A stretch of 64,000 nt of DNA, from contig NZ_CP014870.1 of NCBI RefSeq assembly GCF_001661075.1, positions 5,461,703-5,525,702 on the forward strand. Direction: 5' to 3'. Position 1 is the first letter of the stretch. Every line of letters begins with the position of its first letter. The notes beneath the pieces are model-generated. The model was not told where the DNA came from and searched no databases. It worked only from the letters and a program-made list of their open reading frames with translations. Shown one piece after another: positions 36,809 through 45,805 of the stretch. Source of the DNA: Pseudomonas silesiensis (GTDB taxonomy: Bacteria; Pseudomonadota; Gammaproteobacteria; Pseudomonadales; Pseudomonadaceae). A program made the translations under genes and the position numbers.

Positions 36809-37327
36809 TCAGGCCACCTGCGGCTTGAAGGTCAGCGCCAGACCGTTCATGCAGTAACGCAGGCCGGTGGGCTTGGGCCCGTCATCGAAGACATGGCCCA
36901 GGTGGCCGCCGCAGCGTCGACAGTGAACCTCTTCGCGCAGTACGCCGTAGGAGCGGTCCTGACGGGTGGCCACGGCTTTGTCCAGCGGCGCCCAGAAGCT
37001 CGGCCAGCCGGTGCGGCTGTCGAACTTGGTCGAGGAGGAAAACAACGGCAGATCGCAGCCGGCACAAACAAACATGCCGTCACGGTGTTCATTGTTCAGC
37101 GGGCTGCTGTAAGCCCGTTCGGTGCCTTCTTCACGCAGGATTTCGTACTGCTCGGCGCTGAGCATGGCGCGCCATTCGCTGTCGCTGTGGACCACCTCGA
37201 AGACCTGCGCCGCGCTGGCATCACTGATGATTGCGGAACTTGCGGCAAATTTTGGCAATACACCGATCACCAGGGCTGCAGCCCCCAGCCCGCCGCTCGC
37301 TACGAGAAACTGGCGCCGTGAAAACAT
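36809..37327 (-). CDS. msrB: Peptide-methionine (R)-S-oxide reductase MsrB, exported (Tat-like signal)
   Basis: MsrB reduces R-methionine sulfoxide. The 172-residue protein begins MFSRRQFLVASGGLGAAAL, a twin-arginine-like signal (SRRQFL). The zinc cysteines are in CAGCDLPLF and CRRCGGHLGHVF, and the catalytic Cys is in GLRYCMNGLAL. It is the first gene of a leftward msrB-msrA unit and divergent from a two-component system that may control it. Export is inferred from the signal. Confidence 0.93.
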   Translation of the reverse strand: MFSRRQFLVASGGLGAAALVIGVLPKFAASSAIISDASAAQVFEVVHSDSEWRAMLSAEQYEILREEGTERAYSSPLNNEHRDGMFVCAGCDLPLFSSSTKFDSRTGWPSFWAPLDKAVATRQDRSYGVLREEVHCRRCGGHLGHVFDDGPKPTGLRYCMNGLALTFKPQVA

Positions 37328-37478
37328 GATCTTCTCCGATTAATTCAGGTGCCTGACATGGAACACAGCGTAGGCTTGGTTTGATCGCCGAATCCTCACG
37401 CAGAGTTAAACAATTCGTGATAACTCCAGACGAGGAAAAACCGCACAATGCACCTATTGCGCCGAAGGGTTGAGATTG

Positions 37479-38186
37479 ATGGAACAAACCAAACGGGTCC
37501 TCGTGGTTGAGGATGACCTGCACATCGCCGACCTTATCTGCCTGCATCTGCGCGATGAGCAGTTCGAGGTGGTGCACTGCGCCGATGGCGACGAGGGCAT
37601 GCGCCTGCTGCAGCAAGGAAGCTGGGATGCGCTGATCCTCGACCTGATGCTGCCGGGAGTCGACGGCCTGGAAATCTGCCGCCGCGCCCGCGCCATGGCC
37701 CGCTATACACCGATCATCATCACCAGTGCGCGTTCGAGCGAAGTCCATCGGATTCTCGGCCTCGAACTCGGTGCCGACGACTATCTGGCCAAACCTTTTT
37801 CCATCCTTGAGCTGGTCGCCCGGGTCAAAGCCCTGCTGCGACGGGTCGACGCCATGGCCCGCAACCTGAAGATGGACGCCGGCAGCCTGCTTGTCGACGG
37901 CCTGGCCATCGACCCGATTACGCGCGAGGCGTCCCTTAAGGGCACCCGCCTGGACCTCACGCCACGGGAGTTCGACCTGTTGTATTTCTTCGCCCGCCAG
38001 CCCGGCAAAGTGTTCTCGCGCATGGAATTGCTCGACGCCGTATGGGGTTATAGCCACGAAGGCTACGAGCACACGGTCAACACGCACATCAACCGCCTGC
38101 GTGGGAAAATCGAGAAGGAGAATCAACCACCGGCACGCATCCTCACGGTGTGGGGTCGTGGCTACAAGTTCGCGGCGAAGGAGTAA
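37479..38186 (+). CDS. OmpR-family response regulator
   Basis: The 235-residue regulator has a receiver domain with the acidic pocket VVEDD (residues 9-13), phospho-acceptor Asp55 in LILDLMLPGVDG, and the conserved Lys in DDYLAKPFS. A winged-helix DNA-binding domain follows (RLDLTPREFDLLYFFARQPG and VNTHINRLRGKIE). The ATG at 37479 gives MEQTKRVLVVEDD; TTG codons upstream are less likely. The stop overlaps the start of the sensor kinase (TAATG). It is divergent from msrB, so methionine sulfoxide repair is a plausible target. Confidence 0.92.
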   Translation: MEQTKRVLVVEDDLHIADLICLHLRDEQFEVVHCADGDEGMRLLQQGSWDALILDLMLPGVDGLEICRRARAMARYTPIIITSARSSEVHRILGLELGADDYLAKPFSILELVARVKALLRRVDAMARNLKMDAGSLLVDGLAIDPITREASLKGTRLDLTPREFDLLYFFARQPGKVFSRMELLDAVWGYSHEGYEHTVNTHINRLRGKIEKENQPPARILTVWGRGYKFAAKE

Positions 38187-39715
38187 TGGCGCTCATGAGG
38201 CTGACCCTGACGCAACGCCTGTCCCTGGTGTTCGCCGTGCTGTTGATGCTGTGTTGCGGCACCTCGGCATGGCTGCAGGTGCGCTCCAGCCAGATGCATG
38301 AACTGGAGGTGGTGCAGGGTTTGTCGCGCAATCTGGCGCAGCATATTGCCCACGACACGGTGCTGATGGATGCGAATGGCCTGATGCCCGATGCCGTGCG
38401 CGAGCTTTTCGGCAAACTGATGCAAGTCAACCCTAGCGTCGAGGTCTATCTGCTGGACACCGAAGGCACGATTGTCGGCAGCGCGGCACCCGAGGGGCGG
38501 ATACGCCGGCAGCAGGTCGACCTGGCGCCGATCCAGCGTCTGCTCAGGGGAAATGCCTTGCCGATTCTCGGCGATGACCCGCGCAGCGCCGATGGCCGCA
38601 AGGTGTTCAGCGCCGCGCCGTTGCAGGTCAACGGTAAACCGGCCGGCTACCTGTATGTGGTGTTGCTCGGCGAAGAGCGCGACCGCCTTGCCGAACAGGG
38701 CGCCACCAGCGCAGCGCTCAATACCGCCCTGTTGTCCATCGCGCTGGTGGCGCTGCTATGCCTGATCGCCGGCCTCACGGCTTTCGCCCTGATCACCCGC
38801 CCCTTGCGACGTTTGACCGAGACAGTCAGCCAGTTCGACATCGACGCAGTACCGGTCTCACCAACCGCGCCCGCCCCGGTAGAAAAAGCTGCCAGCCACG
38901 ATGAAATCGCGGTCCTCGACGCCGCCTTCCGGCAGATGCAGGCACGCCTCAGCGAACAATGGCGCTCACTGACCCGCCAGGATCAGGAACGCCGCGAACT
39001 GGTGGCCAATATCTCCCACGACCTGCGCACGCCCTTGGCCTCGCTCCACGGCTACCTGGAAACCCTGTCGCTCAAGGATGCCACCCTGTCCCCCACCGAC
39101 CGTCGCCGCTACCTGGGCATCGCCCTGGATCAAAGCCGCAAGGTCGGCGGCCTGGCGCAGTCGCTACTGGAACTGGTGCGCCTGGAACACGGCTTCGTGC
39201 AACCGGTGCTGGAGTGTTTCTCCCTGACCGATCTGGTGCAGGATATTTTCCAGAAGTTCGAACTGACGGCCGAGGCGCGCCGGGTCGAACTCAAAGCCAG
39301 CTTTACCCCCAATGTGTCGACCGCCTGCGCCGACCTGGGGTTGATCGAACGAGTGCTCACCAACCTGTTCGACAACGCACTGCGACATACCCCACCCGGT
39401 GGAGAAATCGAACTCAGCCTGCGGCCTCACGGGTCCTTGGTCGAAGTCACCGTCAGCGATACCGGCCCCGGCATTGCACCTGAACTGCGCGAGGGCCTGT
39501 TCCTGCGTCCGTTCAATATGGGGGGCGCGCGGCGCGATGGCGGGCTTGGGTTGCGCATCGTCCATCGGATCCTGCAGTTGCACGGTCGCGACATTCAGCT
39601 GATCGACAGTCCCGGAAGAGGCGCGAGCTTTCGCTTTTCGCTGGCGATGGATGAGCGAACCGCGTCCGCCATGGCGGTGCACTCAATGAACCTGAATACA
39701 CCGGGACAAGCGTGA
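38186..39715 (+). CDS. Sensor histidine kinase, partner of the upstream regulator
   Basis: The 509-residue protein has two membrane helices (SLVFAVLLMLCCGTSAWL, about 13-30; and ALLSIALVALLCLIAGLTAFA, about 180-200) around a periplasmic sensor domain of roughly 145 residues, then HAMP. The H-box is ELVANISHDLRTPLASLHGY, followed by N-box LTNLFDNALRHTPPG and G boxes DTGPGIAPE and DGGLGLRI. The start overlaps the regulator stop, with AAGGAG upstream. The signal is unknown. The neighbouring exported Msr genes suggest an oxidative envelope cue. Confidence 0.92.
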   Translation: MALMRLTLTQRLSLVFAVLLMLCCGTSAWLQVRSSQMHELEVVQGLSRNLAQHIAHDTVLMDANGLMPDAVRELFGKLMQVNPSVEVYLLDTEGTIVGSAAPEGRIRRQQVDLAPIQRLLRGNALPILGDDPRSADGRKVFSAAPLQVNGKPAGYLYVVLLGEERDRLAEQGATSAALNTALLSIALVALLCLIAGLTAFALITRPLRRLTETVSQFDIDAVPVSPTAPAPVEKAASHDEIAVLDAAFRQMQARLSEQWRSLTRQDQERRELVANISHDLRTPLASLHGYLETLSLKDATLSPTDRRRYLGIALDQSRKVGGLAQSLLELVRLEHGFVQPVLECFSLTDLVQDIFQKFELTAEARRVELKASFTPNVSTACADLGLIERVLTNLFDNALRHTPPGGEIELSLRPHGSLVEVTVSDTGPGIAPELREGLFLRPFNMGGARRDGGLGLRIVHRILQLHGRDIQLIDSPGRGASFRFSLAMDERTASAMAVHSMNLNTPGQA

Positions 39716-39932
39716 AGGACCGTGGCGCCTGCATCGTTGTAATTTGAAAGAACGTGCCCCTCTTCAATCAAAAAAAATCCCTCAAACTGTCAACTTTGAC
39801 AGTATCACGCCCCTGAAAACCCACGTTCAATGGCAAGTGACAGCTGTGGCCCGATGAGGGCAGTAAGCACAACGCTTCGAACTGCCCCCATCCGCTTCGT
39901 TCTCTGCATCTCTTCCACAAGGAAGCGGCAAA

Positions 39933-40478
39933 ATGCTCAACACCCTGCAAAACACCCCGCTGTGGGTCTACGCAATATTTCTGCTGCTGTGTTACTTCGG
40001 CACCAGGGCCCTCTACCCAACCCGCGAAAGTAAAACATCGTTGTTGATCACTCCGCCGATTTTGCTCGGCTGGTCGCTGTATTCGCTGGGACTGACCATC
40101 AATCCGCTGCTATCGATCAGTTGCTGGATGGCCGCGGTGATGTTCGGCAGCATTGTCGCGCTGGTGATTTTTTCCCGCGAAGGGGTCGAGCTGGATAACA
40201 CGGGAACCGGGTTGATCCTGCCGGGCACACTCAATACCCTGGTGCTCTATCTGATGTTTTTTGCCGTCAGTTACTACTTTGGCTACGCAGCCGAGGTTGA
40301 CCCGGACCATGCGGCGACGCTTCCGATGGTGCTGCTCAAGGCCTGTGCGTCAGGCCTTGCCTGTGGTTTGTTTTGCGGACGTTCGGCGAGGTTCTATCAG
40401 ATTTTCCTGTCCCTGAAGACGGCTCCCCTTGCAGGAGCGAGCTCCGGACGGCGTTCCGACGAGGGTCGTCAACGATGA
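39933..40478 (+). CDS. Hypothetical membrane protein (181 aa)
   Basis: No named function is recognised. The protein appears to have about five membrane helices: LWVYAIFLLLCYFGTRALY, TPPILLGWSLYSLGL, CWMAAVMFGSIVALVIF, NTLVLYLMFFAVSYYFGY and MVLLKACASGLACGLFCGR. It is preceded by AAGGAAGCGGCAAA. The last 15-20 codons run into a REP element (APLAGASSGRR), suggesting the original C-terminus was extended or replaced when the REP inserted. It is monocistronic. Confidence 0.75.
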   Translation: MLNTLQNTPLWVYAIFLLLCYFGTRALYPTRESKTSLLITPPILLGWSLYSLGLTINPLLSISCWMAAVMFGSIVALVIFSREGVELDNTGTGLILPGTLNTLVLYLMFFAVSYYFGYAAEVDPDHAATLPMVLLKACASGLACGLFCGRSARFYQIFLSLKTAPLAGASSGRRSDEGRQR

Positions 40479-40543
40479 CGTTACAGGCCTGACACCCCGC
40501 GGTGTTCTCAGGTTTTTCGCGAACGAGCTCGCTCCTGCAGGGG
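40427..40543. repeat. REPIN overlapping the 3' end of a gene
   Basis: CCTTGCAGGAGCGAGCTCC (left) and GCGAACGAGCTCGCTCCTGC (right) are inverted REP copies about 60 bases apart. The left copy lies inside the coding end of the gene at 39933. Confidence 0.8.
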
Positions 40544-40659
40544 TATCCGCTCGCCTATTCATCCGTGACAACGCAGCGCAGGTCCAATAGATTAGGCGAC
40601 CTGAAAAGGCCCTGTGCTTTCTCGCCTCAACCCAAGTTAAAAGAAGTAGTGAAATTTCA

Positions 40660-41364
40660 ATGTCCGATTCCAACACCGCTGAATCCGTAGTCACCTTGTC
40701 GTCCAAAGCGGAATACGAAAACTCCATCAATCTTTCACAGCATGTACCCCAGGCCAAAACCATCAGCGAAATGGTCCTGGACGCGTTCCAGTCCACCCGG
40801 GAAAGCGACCAGATCCGCGAGCTGCGCGCCGCGATTCGCCAGGCTCACGACCGTTTCGACGACGACAAAGCCTACGAACTGATGGGCGAACTCAAGCAAC
40901 TCAAGGACGCCGAAGCCGCCGATATCGCGGCCCTGGAAGACCTGAGCAGCAAATTCCCGATCAGCCGGATTCTCTCCAGCTTCAAGGACGATCCGGCCTT
41001 CCAGGAAATCGTCTATGGCCTGGCGCTGAAGGTGCTGAACCAGACTCACCAGGCCATCAGCAACCCGACCAGTGGCAAGAGCAAGGCAGCCCGGGCCAAG
41101 AAAGAAGGCGAAGTGTTCACCATCAGCAAGGACGGCGTAAGCGTCACGCTGCCGTTGCGCACCCCGCGTTCGCGTCTGAACGTAGACCGTAAAGCCCTGG
41201 AGTTCCTGGGCCTGACCTTCGTCGGCGAAGGCGATGAGGCAGAGCTGGAAAACGAGACCTTCCTGGACAATGCCGGGGCCGAGCAAGCGGTCAACCGTAA
41301 AAACATCATCACCGCGCTTCAGCAGCAAACCGCGTTCGATGGTTACAGCATCGCCGCCCAGTAA
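40660..41364 (+). CDS. Conserved hypothetical protein (234 aa)
   Basis: No named family is recognised. The protein is soluble and has a charged helical N-terminal half with coiled-coil character (ELRAAIRQAHDRFDDDKAYE and ELMGELKQLKDAEAADIAAL), then a basic stretch KSKAARAKKEGEVFTI and a predicted beta-rich C-terminus (SVTLPLRTPRSRLNVDRKAL). The overall layout, with coiled coil, basic linker and small C-terminal domain, recalls nucleoid-associated proteins, but no specific match is claimed. Codon use is typical of well-expressed core genes. A strong terminator follows. Confidence 0.75.
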   Translation: MSDSNTAESVVTLSSKAEYENSINLSQHVPQAKTISEMVLDAFQSTRESDQIRELRAAIRQAHDRFDDDKAYELMGELKQLKDAEAADIAALEDLSSKFPISRILSSFKDDPAFQEIVYGLALKVLNQTHQAISNPTSGKSKAARAKKEGEVFTISKDGVSVTLPLRTPRSRLNVDRKALEFLGLTFVGEGDEAELENETFLDNAGAEQAVNRKNIITALQQQTAFDGYSIAAQ

Positions 41365-41417
41365 CACCCCCTGCCAGCGGCGCTTCAGACGCCGCCGAGC
41401 CAAGAGCCTCACCCAGG

Positions 41418-41444
41418 AGCCCCGCCCTAGAGCGGGGCTTTTTA
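41418..41444 (+). terminator. Intrinsic terminator
   Basis: AGCCCCGC and GCGGGGCT form a perfect 8-bp stem with a 6-base loop, followed by five T. It ends the transcript of the gene at 40660. Confidence 0.92.
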
Positions 41445-41598
41445 TTGCCCGCGACTCCAGCAAAAGCACGATTACTCTCTCAGTATCGACACCAGAAAAA
41501 ACACTTCCCTTAACCCTTGAACACCACGGGTCCGCCTGCGGGGAGCGTCAACTCACTTTCCAGCCCAAGACTTCAGTGGTGCGATTGCTGAGGTCATC

Positions 41599-43029
41599 AT
41601 GCACACGCCCCCCTTGTACCGTCAGTTAGCCGACCACTACCTCGATGCGATCCGCAGCGGCACCTTGAAAACCGGGGAACGGTTCCCCTCCATTCGGCTG
41701 ATGATGGAAAAACACGCCGTCAGCCTGTCGACCGCGGTTCAGGTCTGCCGGGAACTGGAGGACTGCGGCGTGCTGGAAGCCCGTCCGCGCTCCGGCAACT
41801 ACATTCGCCAGCCTGACGACTTGCCCAAGCCTGGCGCTCTCCCCCCTCCCGCGCCCGTCGACACCGATGTGTATGTCGGCATCCACGAAAAGGTGTCGTG
41901 GGTACTCAGGGCCAGCCAGCGTGCGACGATCAAGGTCAACTTCGCCAGTGCCTACTGCGCCCCGGAACTTTATCCGCTGAAGACGTTGCAGGACCATATG
42001 ATCAAGGCGCTGCGCCAGAATCAGCATCTGCTCGGCGCGCAAGGGCCGAACTGCGGTCACAGCGCATTGCGTAACATCCTTGCCCGCCGGGCGCTGACCG
42101 CCAAGGCCAACCTCCCCGCAGAGCGGATTGTCATCACCAACGGTGCGACCGAAGCGCTCAACCTGGCCTTGCGCGCAGTGACCCGACCCGGCGACACCGT
42201 GGCCGTGGAATCGCCGACCTTTTACGGCCTGTTGCAAATTCTCGAAAGCTTGAACCTGCGGGTGCTGGAGATCCCGGCGACGGCGCATGCCGGGATCAAT
42301 CTGCTGGCCCTCGAACAACTCTTGCAAGGCGCCGAGCGAATCCAGGCGCTGATCGTCACTCCCAACCTGCAAAACCCGTTGGGCAGCATCATGCCCGACG
42401 CCAACAAGTCCCGGCTGGTGCAGCTGTGTGCGCAGCACACTACCGTGCTGATCGAAGACGACACCTATGGCGACCTGGTGGATACCGAACAGCCGTTGTC
42501 CACGCTCAAACACTGGGACCGTACCGACAACGTGATCTATTGCGCGTCGCTGAACAAAACCCTGGCACCGGGCATGCGCCTGGGCTGGATCAGTGCGGGA
42601 AAATGGCACGAGCGCGTGGAAATGCTCAAGCACACCCAGTCCCGTGGTTGCGAAGCCTTGTCGCAACTGGCGGTCAGTGCGTTCATGAAGACTCCGTCCT
42701 ACGAACGTTACCTGCGCCGCTTGAGGAAAATCCTGACGCAACAACGCCAGCAGATGAGCGCGGGGATCGCCCGTTACTTTCCCCCGGGCACCTGCGTGAC
42801 CACCCCACAGGGCGGGACATTGCTGTGGGTGGAACTGCCCCGCCACCACTCGTCCCTGGCGCTTTTCCATGAAGGGCTGAAGGCAGGCATCCAGATTTCA
42901 CCTGGGGATATCTTTTCCAATACCAGACGCTTCGATCACTTTGTGCGCATTGGTTGCGGCGCGCCGTATTCACCCAAGATCGACGAAGCACTGGCGACCC
43001 TCGGCCAATTACTGAAAAACCAGGGCTAA
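41599..43029 (+). CDS. MocR-type GntR/aminotransferase regulator (PdxR-like group), copy 1
   Basis: The 476-residue protein joins an N-terminal GntR winged helix (YRQLADHYLDAIRSGTLKTG and RFPSIRLMMEKHAVS) to a fold-type I PLP aminotransferase domain. The probable PLP lysine is in CASLNKTLAPGMRLGW. MocR proteins sense PLP or amino-acid ligands. The ATG has GAGG five bases upstream. It faces the leftward biosynthetic cluster across a REPIN, so it may flank or regulate that cluster; the target is not shown by the sequence. Confidence 0.9.
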   Translation: MHTPPLYRQLADHYLDAIRSGTLKTGERFPSIRLMMEKHAVSLSTAVQVCRELEDCGVLEARPRSGNYIRQPDDLPKPGALPPPAPVDTDVYVGIHEKVSWVLRASQRATIKVNFASAYCAPELYPLKTLQDHMIKALRQNQHLLGAQGPNCGHSALRNILARRALTAKANLPAERIVITNGATEALNLALRAVTRPGDTVAVESPTFYGLLQILESLNLRVLEIPATAHAGINLLALEQLLQGAERIQALIVTPNLQNPLGSIMPDANKSRLVQLCAQHTTVLIEDDTYGDLVDTEQPLSTLKHWDRTDNVIYCASLNKTLAPGMRLGWISAGKWHERVEMLKHTQSRGCEALSQLAVSAFMKTPSYERYLRRLRKILTQQRQQMSAGIARYFPPGTCVTTPQGGTLLWVELPRHHSSLALFHEGLKAGIQISPGDIFSNTRRFDHFVRIGCGAPYSPKIDEALATLGQLLKNQG

Positions 43030-43030
43030 G

Positions 43031-43136
43031 CAATTCCTGTGGGAGCGTGGCTTGCCCGCGATGGCGGCGTATCAGATACATTAGTGCTGGATGTGCTGAC
43101 GTCATCGCGGGCAAGCCACGCTCCCACAGGGAATTG
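43031..43136. repeat. REPIN
   Basis: CAATTCCTGTGGGAGCGTGG and CCACGCTCCCACAGGGAATTG are near-perfect inverted ends about 65 bases apart, both with the TTGCCCGCGATG core. It lies between converging genes. Confidence 0.92.
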
Positions 43137-43183
43137 TCAGTGAACAAAAATCGGTGTTCGACCGCTCCCACCGGGGTGAATCG

Positions 43184-43984
43184 TCAAGCTGGGCGTTGGT
43201 GCAGACAGATGATGTGCGGATCATCACTCCAGCGTGGGAAACGTTCGGCGATCAGCGGGTCGTGGCCAGGAATGACGTGGTCTTCGCTGTCGGCCAGACG
43301 ATCGATTTCGATGAACGCTTCCAGCGTCTGCGACAGATCATCCAGGATCGGAAACGGACTGCGCTGGCGGATATTGGCCCACAAATGCGCAGCATCCGAA
43401 GCCAGGACAATCCATCCCCGTTCGGTGTTCACCCGCACCACCTGGCTACCCGGCGTATGCCCGCCCACCGGGTGCAAGGTCACCCCGGGAATCACCTCGA
43501 CAACACCGTTATGCAAACGCATCCGCCCTTCGAACAGCGGTGGCAGCGCCGACATCACATCATCGACCTCGTAGGTTTTGTTTACCGTGCGATGGGCCAT
43601 TTTCGGCCCGGTACAGAAGCGCAATTCCGCTTCCTGCAGATGCACGGTGGCCTTCGGAAACAGCCCGAGGTTACCGGCGTGGTCCCAATGCAAATGGGTG
43701 AGGATCAGGTTGTCCACATGCGCCGGATCGATGTCCAGCTGGCGCAGGGACTCTTCCGGCAGGCGATACATCTGACGGTTGCGCCGATCCGCCGTGGCCG
43801 GTTGAAAACAGGTGTCGACCACAATCACCTGCTGCGCGTTTCGGATGACCCAGAAGTAGTAATCCAGCGGCATGGATGCATCGGGATCACCGCAGCAGGC
43901 ATCGTAGAGAAAATTCTCCCGGGCGGTGCGCTGGGCATTGGCGCCGACACGGATGGCGAACACTTCGTACACGGGAACGGACAT
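43184..43984 (-). CDS. MBL-fold hydrolase (N-acyl homoserine lactonase-like family)
   Basis: The 266-residue metallo-beta-lactamase-fold protein has the zinc motif LTHLHWDHAGN (about residue 97), a further His in GGHTPGSQVV, Asp in VLASDAAH and the final His in VIPGHDPLI. The N-terminal MSVPVYEVFAIRVG resembles AHL-lactonase-like members, but the substrate cannot be told. The ATG at 43984 is fixed by TCAGGAGGTGAAT. It is the last gene of the leftward cluster, 14 bases after the AurF-like gene, and may hydrolyse a lactone, ester or thioester in that pathway. Confidence 0.85.
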   Translation of the reverse strand: MSVPVYEVFAIRVGANAQRTARENFLYDACCGDPDASMPLDYYFWVIRNAQQVIVVDTCFQPATADRRNRQMYRLPEESLRQLDIDPAHVDNLILTHLHWDHAGNLGLFPKATVHLQEAELRFCTGPKMAHRTVNKTYEVDDVMSALPPLFEGRMRLHNGVVEVIPGVTLHPVGGHTPGSQVVRVNTERGWIVLASDAAHLWANIRQRSPFPILDDLSQTLEAFIEIDRLADSEDHVIPGHDPLIAERFPRWSDDPHIICLHQRPA

Positions 43985-43998
43985 ATTCACCTCCTGAT

Positions 43999-44958
43999 TC
44001 AAGCCGCCGCGGGGGCGTTGAGAGTCGGACGAAAATCGAAATCGATCTCGTCGCTGATGCCCAGGTCCTGGGCCAGACGATGCAGGCCGCTGTAGTCACG
44101 CATGATCGTGGCGTTCTTGTTGCTCTCCCGGGTGTCGGCCATGATCAGCGCGGCGTCCTCGACCCCGAGCTGCGTCAGAATCGCCTCCCACATCGAGTAG
44201 TCCTGGGCGACAAAGGCACTCAGCGCTACCGACAAGGTCTGTGCGAAAAACGTCCGCTGAACCGGCTGCATGTTGGCGTACATGACCTTGGCCACTTCGG
44301 CGAGAATCTTGCTGTGGGCATACTCGTCGCGATTATGCAGTTCGGCCACCCGACGGTTTTGCGGCTGAATGCTCTGATCATCGGCCAGCAAATCCAGGTA
44401 GGCGTTGACGCTGATCTCGGCCACCACTGCAAAGGTGATCGCCGCCAGATCCCGTTGCCATTGCTCGGGCAGTTCTTCATGCAGGGCAAGCAGGCGCAGG
44501 TAGGTCACCGACGGCGGCAAGTCCAGATCCTGATCCAGTGCACGTTCCTCCCTGGTTCGCTCAATGGCCCGCAGGTGCATGAGCGTGTGGTAGTGCTCGT
44601 CGATCAGTGTCTGCTGCATGGCCTCGCGAAAATGCCAGTCGTTCTTGCCCAGGTATTGATTGGCAATGACGCTCAGCGCCGGGTTCACCACATGTTCTTC
44701 GGCGGTCACCGTGCGCAGGTTGTAGCCGATCCAGCCCCAGGTCACCACGGTGCTCTTGAGCTCATCGCTCAGGGCCTGGAACTTCGGATGATGGAAAAAC
44801 GGCACCATGGACTCGGGATAATCCGGACGCGTCGGATCGAACGCTTCGCTGGCCCCGGCCTTGTCCGGTGCACACACCGTGGCTCTTTTGGTCCAGGCCT
44901 GATTGAGCCGCACGACCAGTTGATGATCGACCTTGGCGATCTCGATTGCTGTTTGCAT
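43999..44958 (-). CDS. AurF-like diiron oxygenase
   Basis: The 319-residue all-helical protein resembles the p-aminobenzoate N-oxygenase AurF family, which uses a carboxylate/His-bridged diiron site to oxidise amines. Candidate ligand segments are NLRTVTAEEHVVNPA, TLIDEHYHTLMHLRA, VVAEISVNAYLDLL and LHNRDEYAHSKI. It sits in the cluster between the TauD-like and MBL genes. N-hydroxylation or nitro formation on a small amine is the likeliest role, but family members also perform other oxidations. The assignment is by motif pattern. Confidence 0.8.
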   Translation of the reverse strand: MQTAIEIAKVDHQLVVRLNQAWTKRATVCAPDKAGASEAFDPTRPDYPESMVPFFHHPKFQALSDELKSTVVTWGWIGYNLRTVTAEEHVVNPALSVIANQYLGKNDWHFREAMQQTLIDEHYHTLMHLRAIERTREERALDQDLDLPPSVTYLRLLALHEELPEQWQRDLAAITFAVVAEISVNAYLDLLADDQSIQPQNRRVAELHNRDEYAHSKILAEVAKVMYANMQPVQRTFFAQTLSVALSAFVAQDYSMWEAILTQLGVEDAALIMADTRESNKNATIMRDYSGLHRLAQDLGISDEIDFDFRPTLNAPAAA

Positions 44959-45025
44959 GACGCGATACCTGTAGGACGCGTACCCGCCAAGGGGTACGCA
45001 AAAGGAATAATGGGGGACGGATGAA

Positions 45026-45784
45026 TCAGGCCAGCCAGTAGCGGGTCAGGTTGCGCGCGGGGTCAGTGTATCGACTGCGGGCGTGGATCATTCGCCAGTT
45101 GTCCCAAATCAGCATGCACCCGTCGGGAATCAGCACCGGGGTGTTGTGCTGCACGAAATACGCTTCGCCCAGGATCGCGAACCTGGCCAGCGGCGAAGAA
45201 CTGTTCGCGACCTTCGATTGCTGCAGATCCTCCCTGGAAGGGTTCACGTCGCCGTAGTGGAACTGGTTGTAGCTGAAGCGGAAAATGTCCCCGTCTTCGG
45301 TAGGCGTCAGGATGTATTCCTTGACCCGCCGCTGTGCCGCCTCGCCGGGTTTGGCGGTGGCGACGAATTCGACAGGGGTGTCGTCGATCCACTCGCGCAG
45401 TTCGGGATCGGTACGTTCGAGGTGCGCCAGCAACTCGTATCCGTCCACCAACCCCGTATGCCCGCCACCGCACGTGGCCTGTCGATGACAATGCAACGCC
45501 AGGTAGCGCGGGGGCGGCCCATAGACCGGCGCTTCGGTGTGCGGGCCGATCCCGTTCATGCTCTGGGAATACGGCAAGTCTTCGTACCCCGGCTTGCGGG
45601 TGATGGCGAAGGCGGTCTGCCCATTGAATTGCGGAATGACCGGGCCGAACTCATGCAGCGTGCCGAGCACATCGTAGGCGAATTCGTCCGGCGTCAGCAC
45701 CGTCCAGCCGCGCGCAGACAACTCCTCATGGCGGTGGCCCAGTGAAACGTAAGGTGTAGACGCAACAATCCCTTGATCTGACAT
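45026..45784 (-). CDS. TauD/TfdA-family Fe(II)/2-oxoglutarate dioxygenase-like protein
   Basis: The 252-residue protein matches the TauD/TfdA fold with the metal triad written as GPHTEAP (His82-x-Glu84 rather than Asp) and a distal His in RMIHARSRY. The 2-oxoglutarate-binding Arg could be in the DPARNLTRYWL end. The Glu variant occurs in some members (CAS/clavaminate-like group). It lies between the aminotransferase and AurF-like genes. A hydroxylation or desaturation of the pathway intermediate is inferred. Confidence 0.83.
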   Translation of the reverse strand: MSDQGIVASTPYVSLGHRHEELSARGWTVLTPDEFAYDVLGTLHEFGPVIPQFNGQTAFAITRKPGYEDLPYSQSMNGIGPHTEAPVYGPPPRYLALHCHRQATCGGGHTGLVDGYELLAHLERTDPELREWIDDTPVEFVATAKPGEAAQRRVKEYILTPTEDGDIFRFSYNQFHYGDVNPSREDLQQSKVANSSSPLARFAILGEAYFVQHNTPVLIPDGCMLIWDNWRMIHARSRYTDPARNLTRYWLA

Positions 45785-45805
45785 GGTGAGGTTCCTGGTT
45801 GTTTA

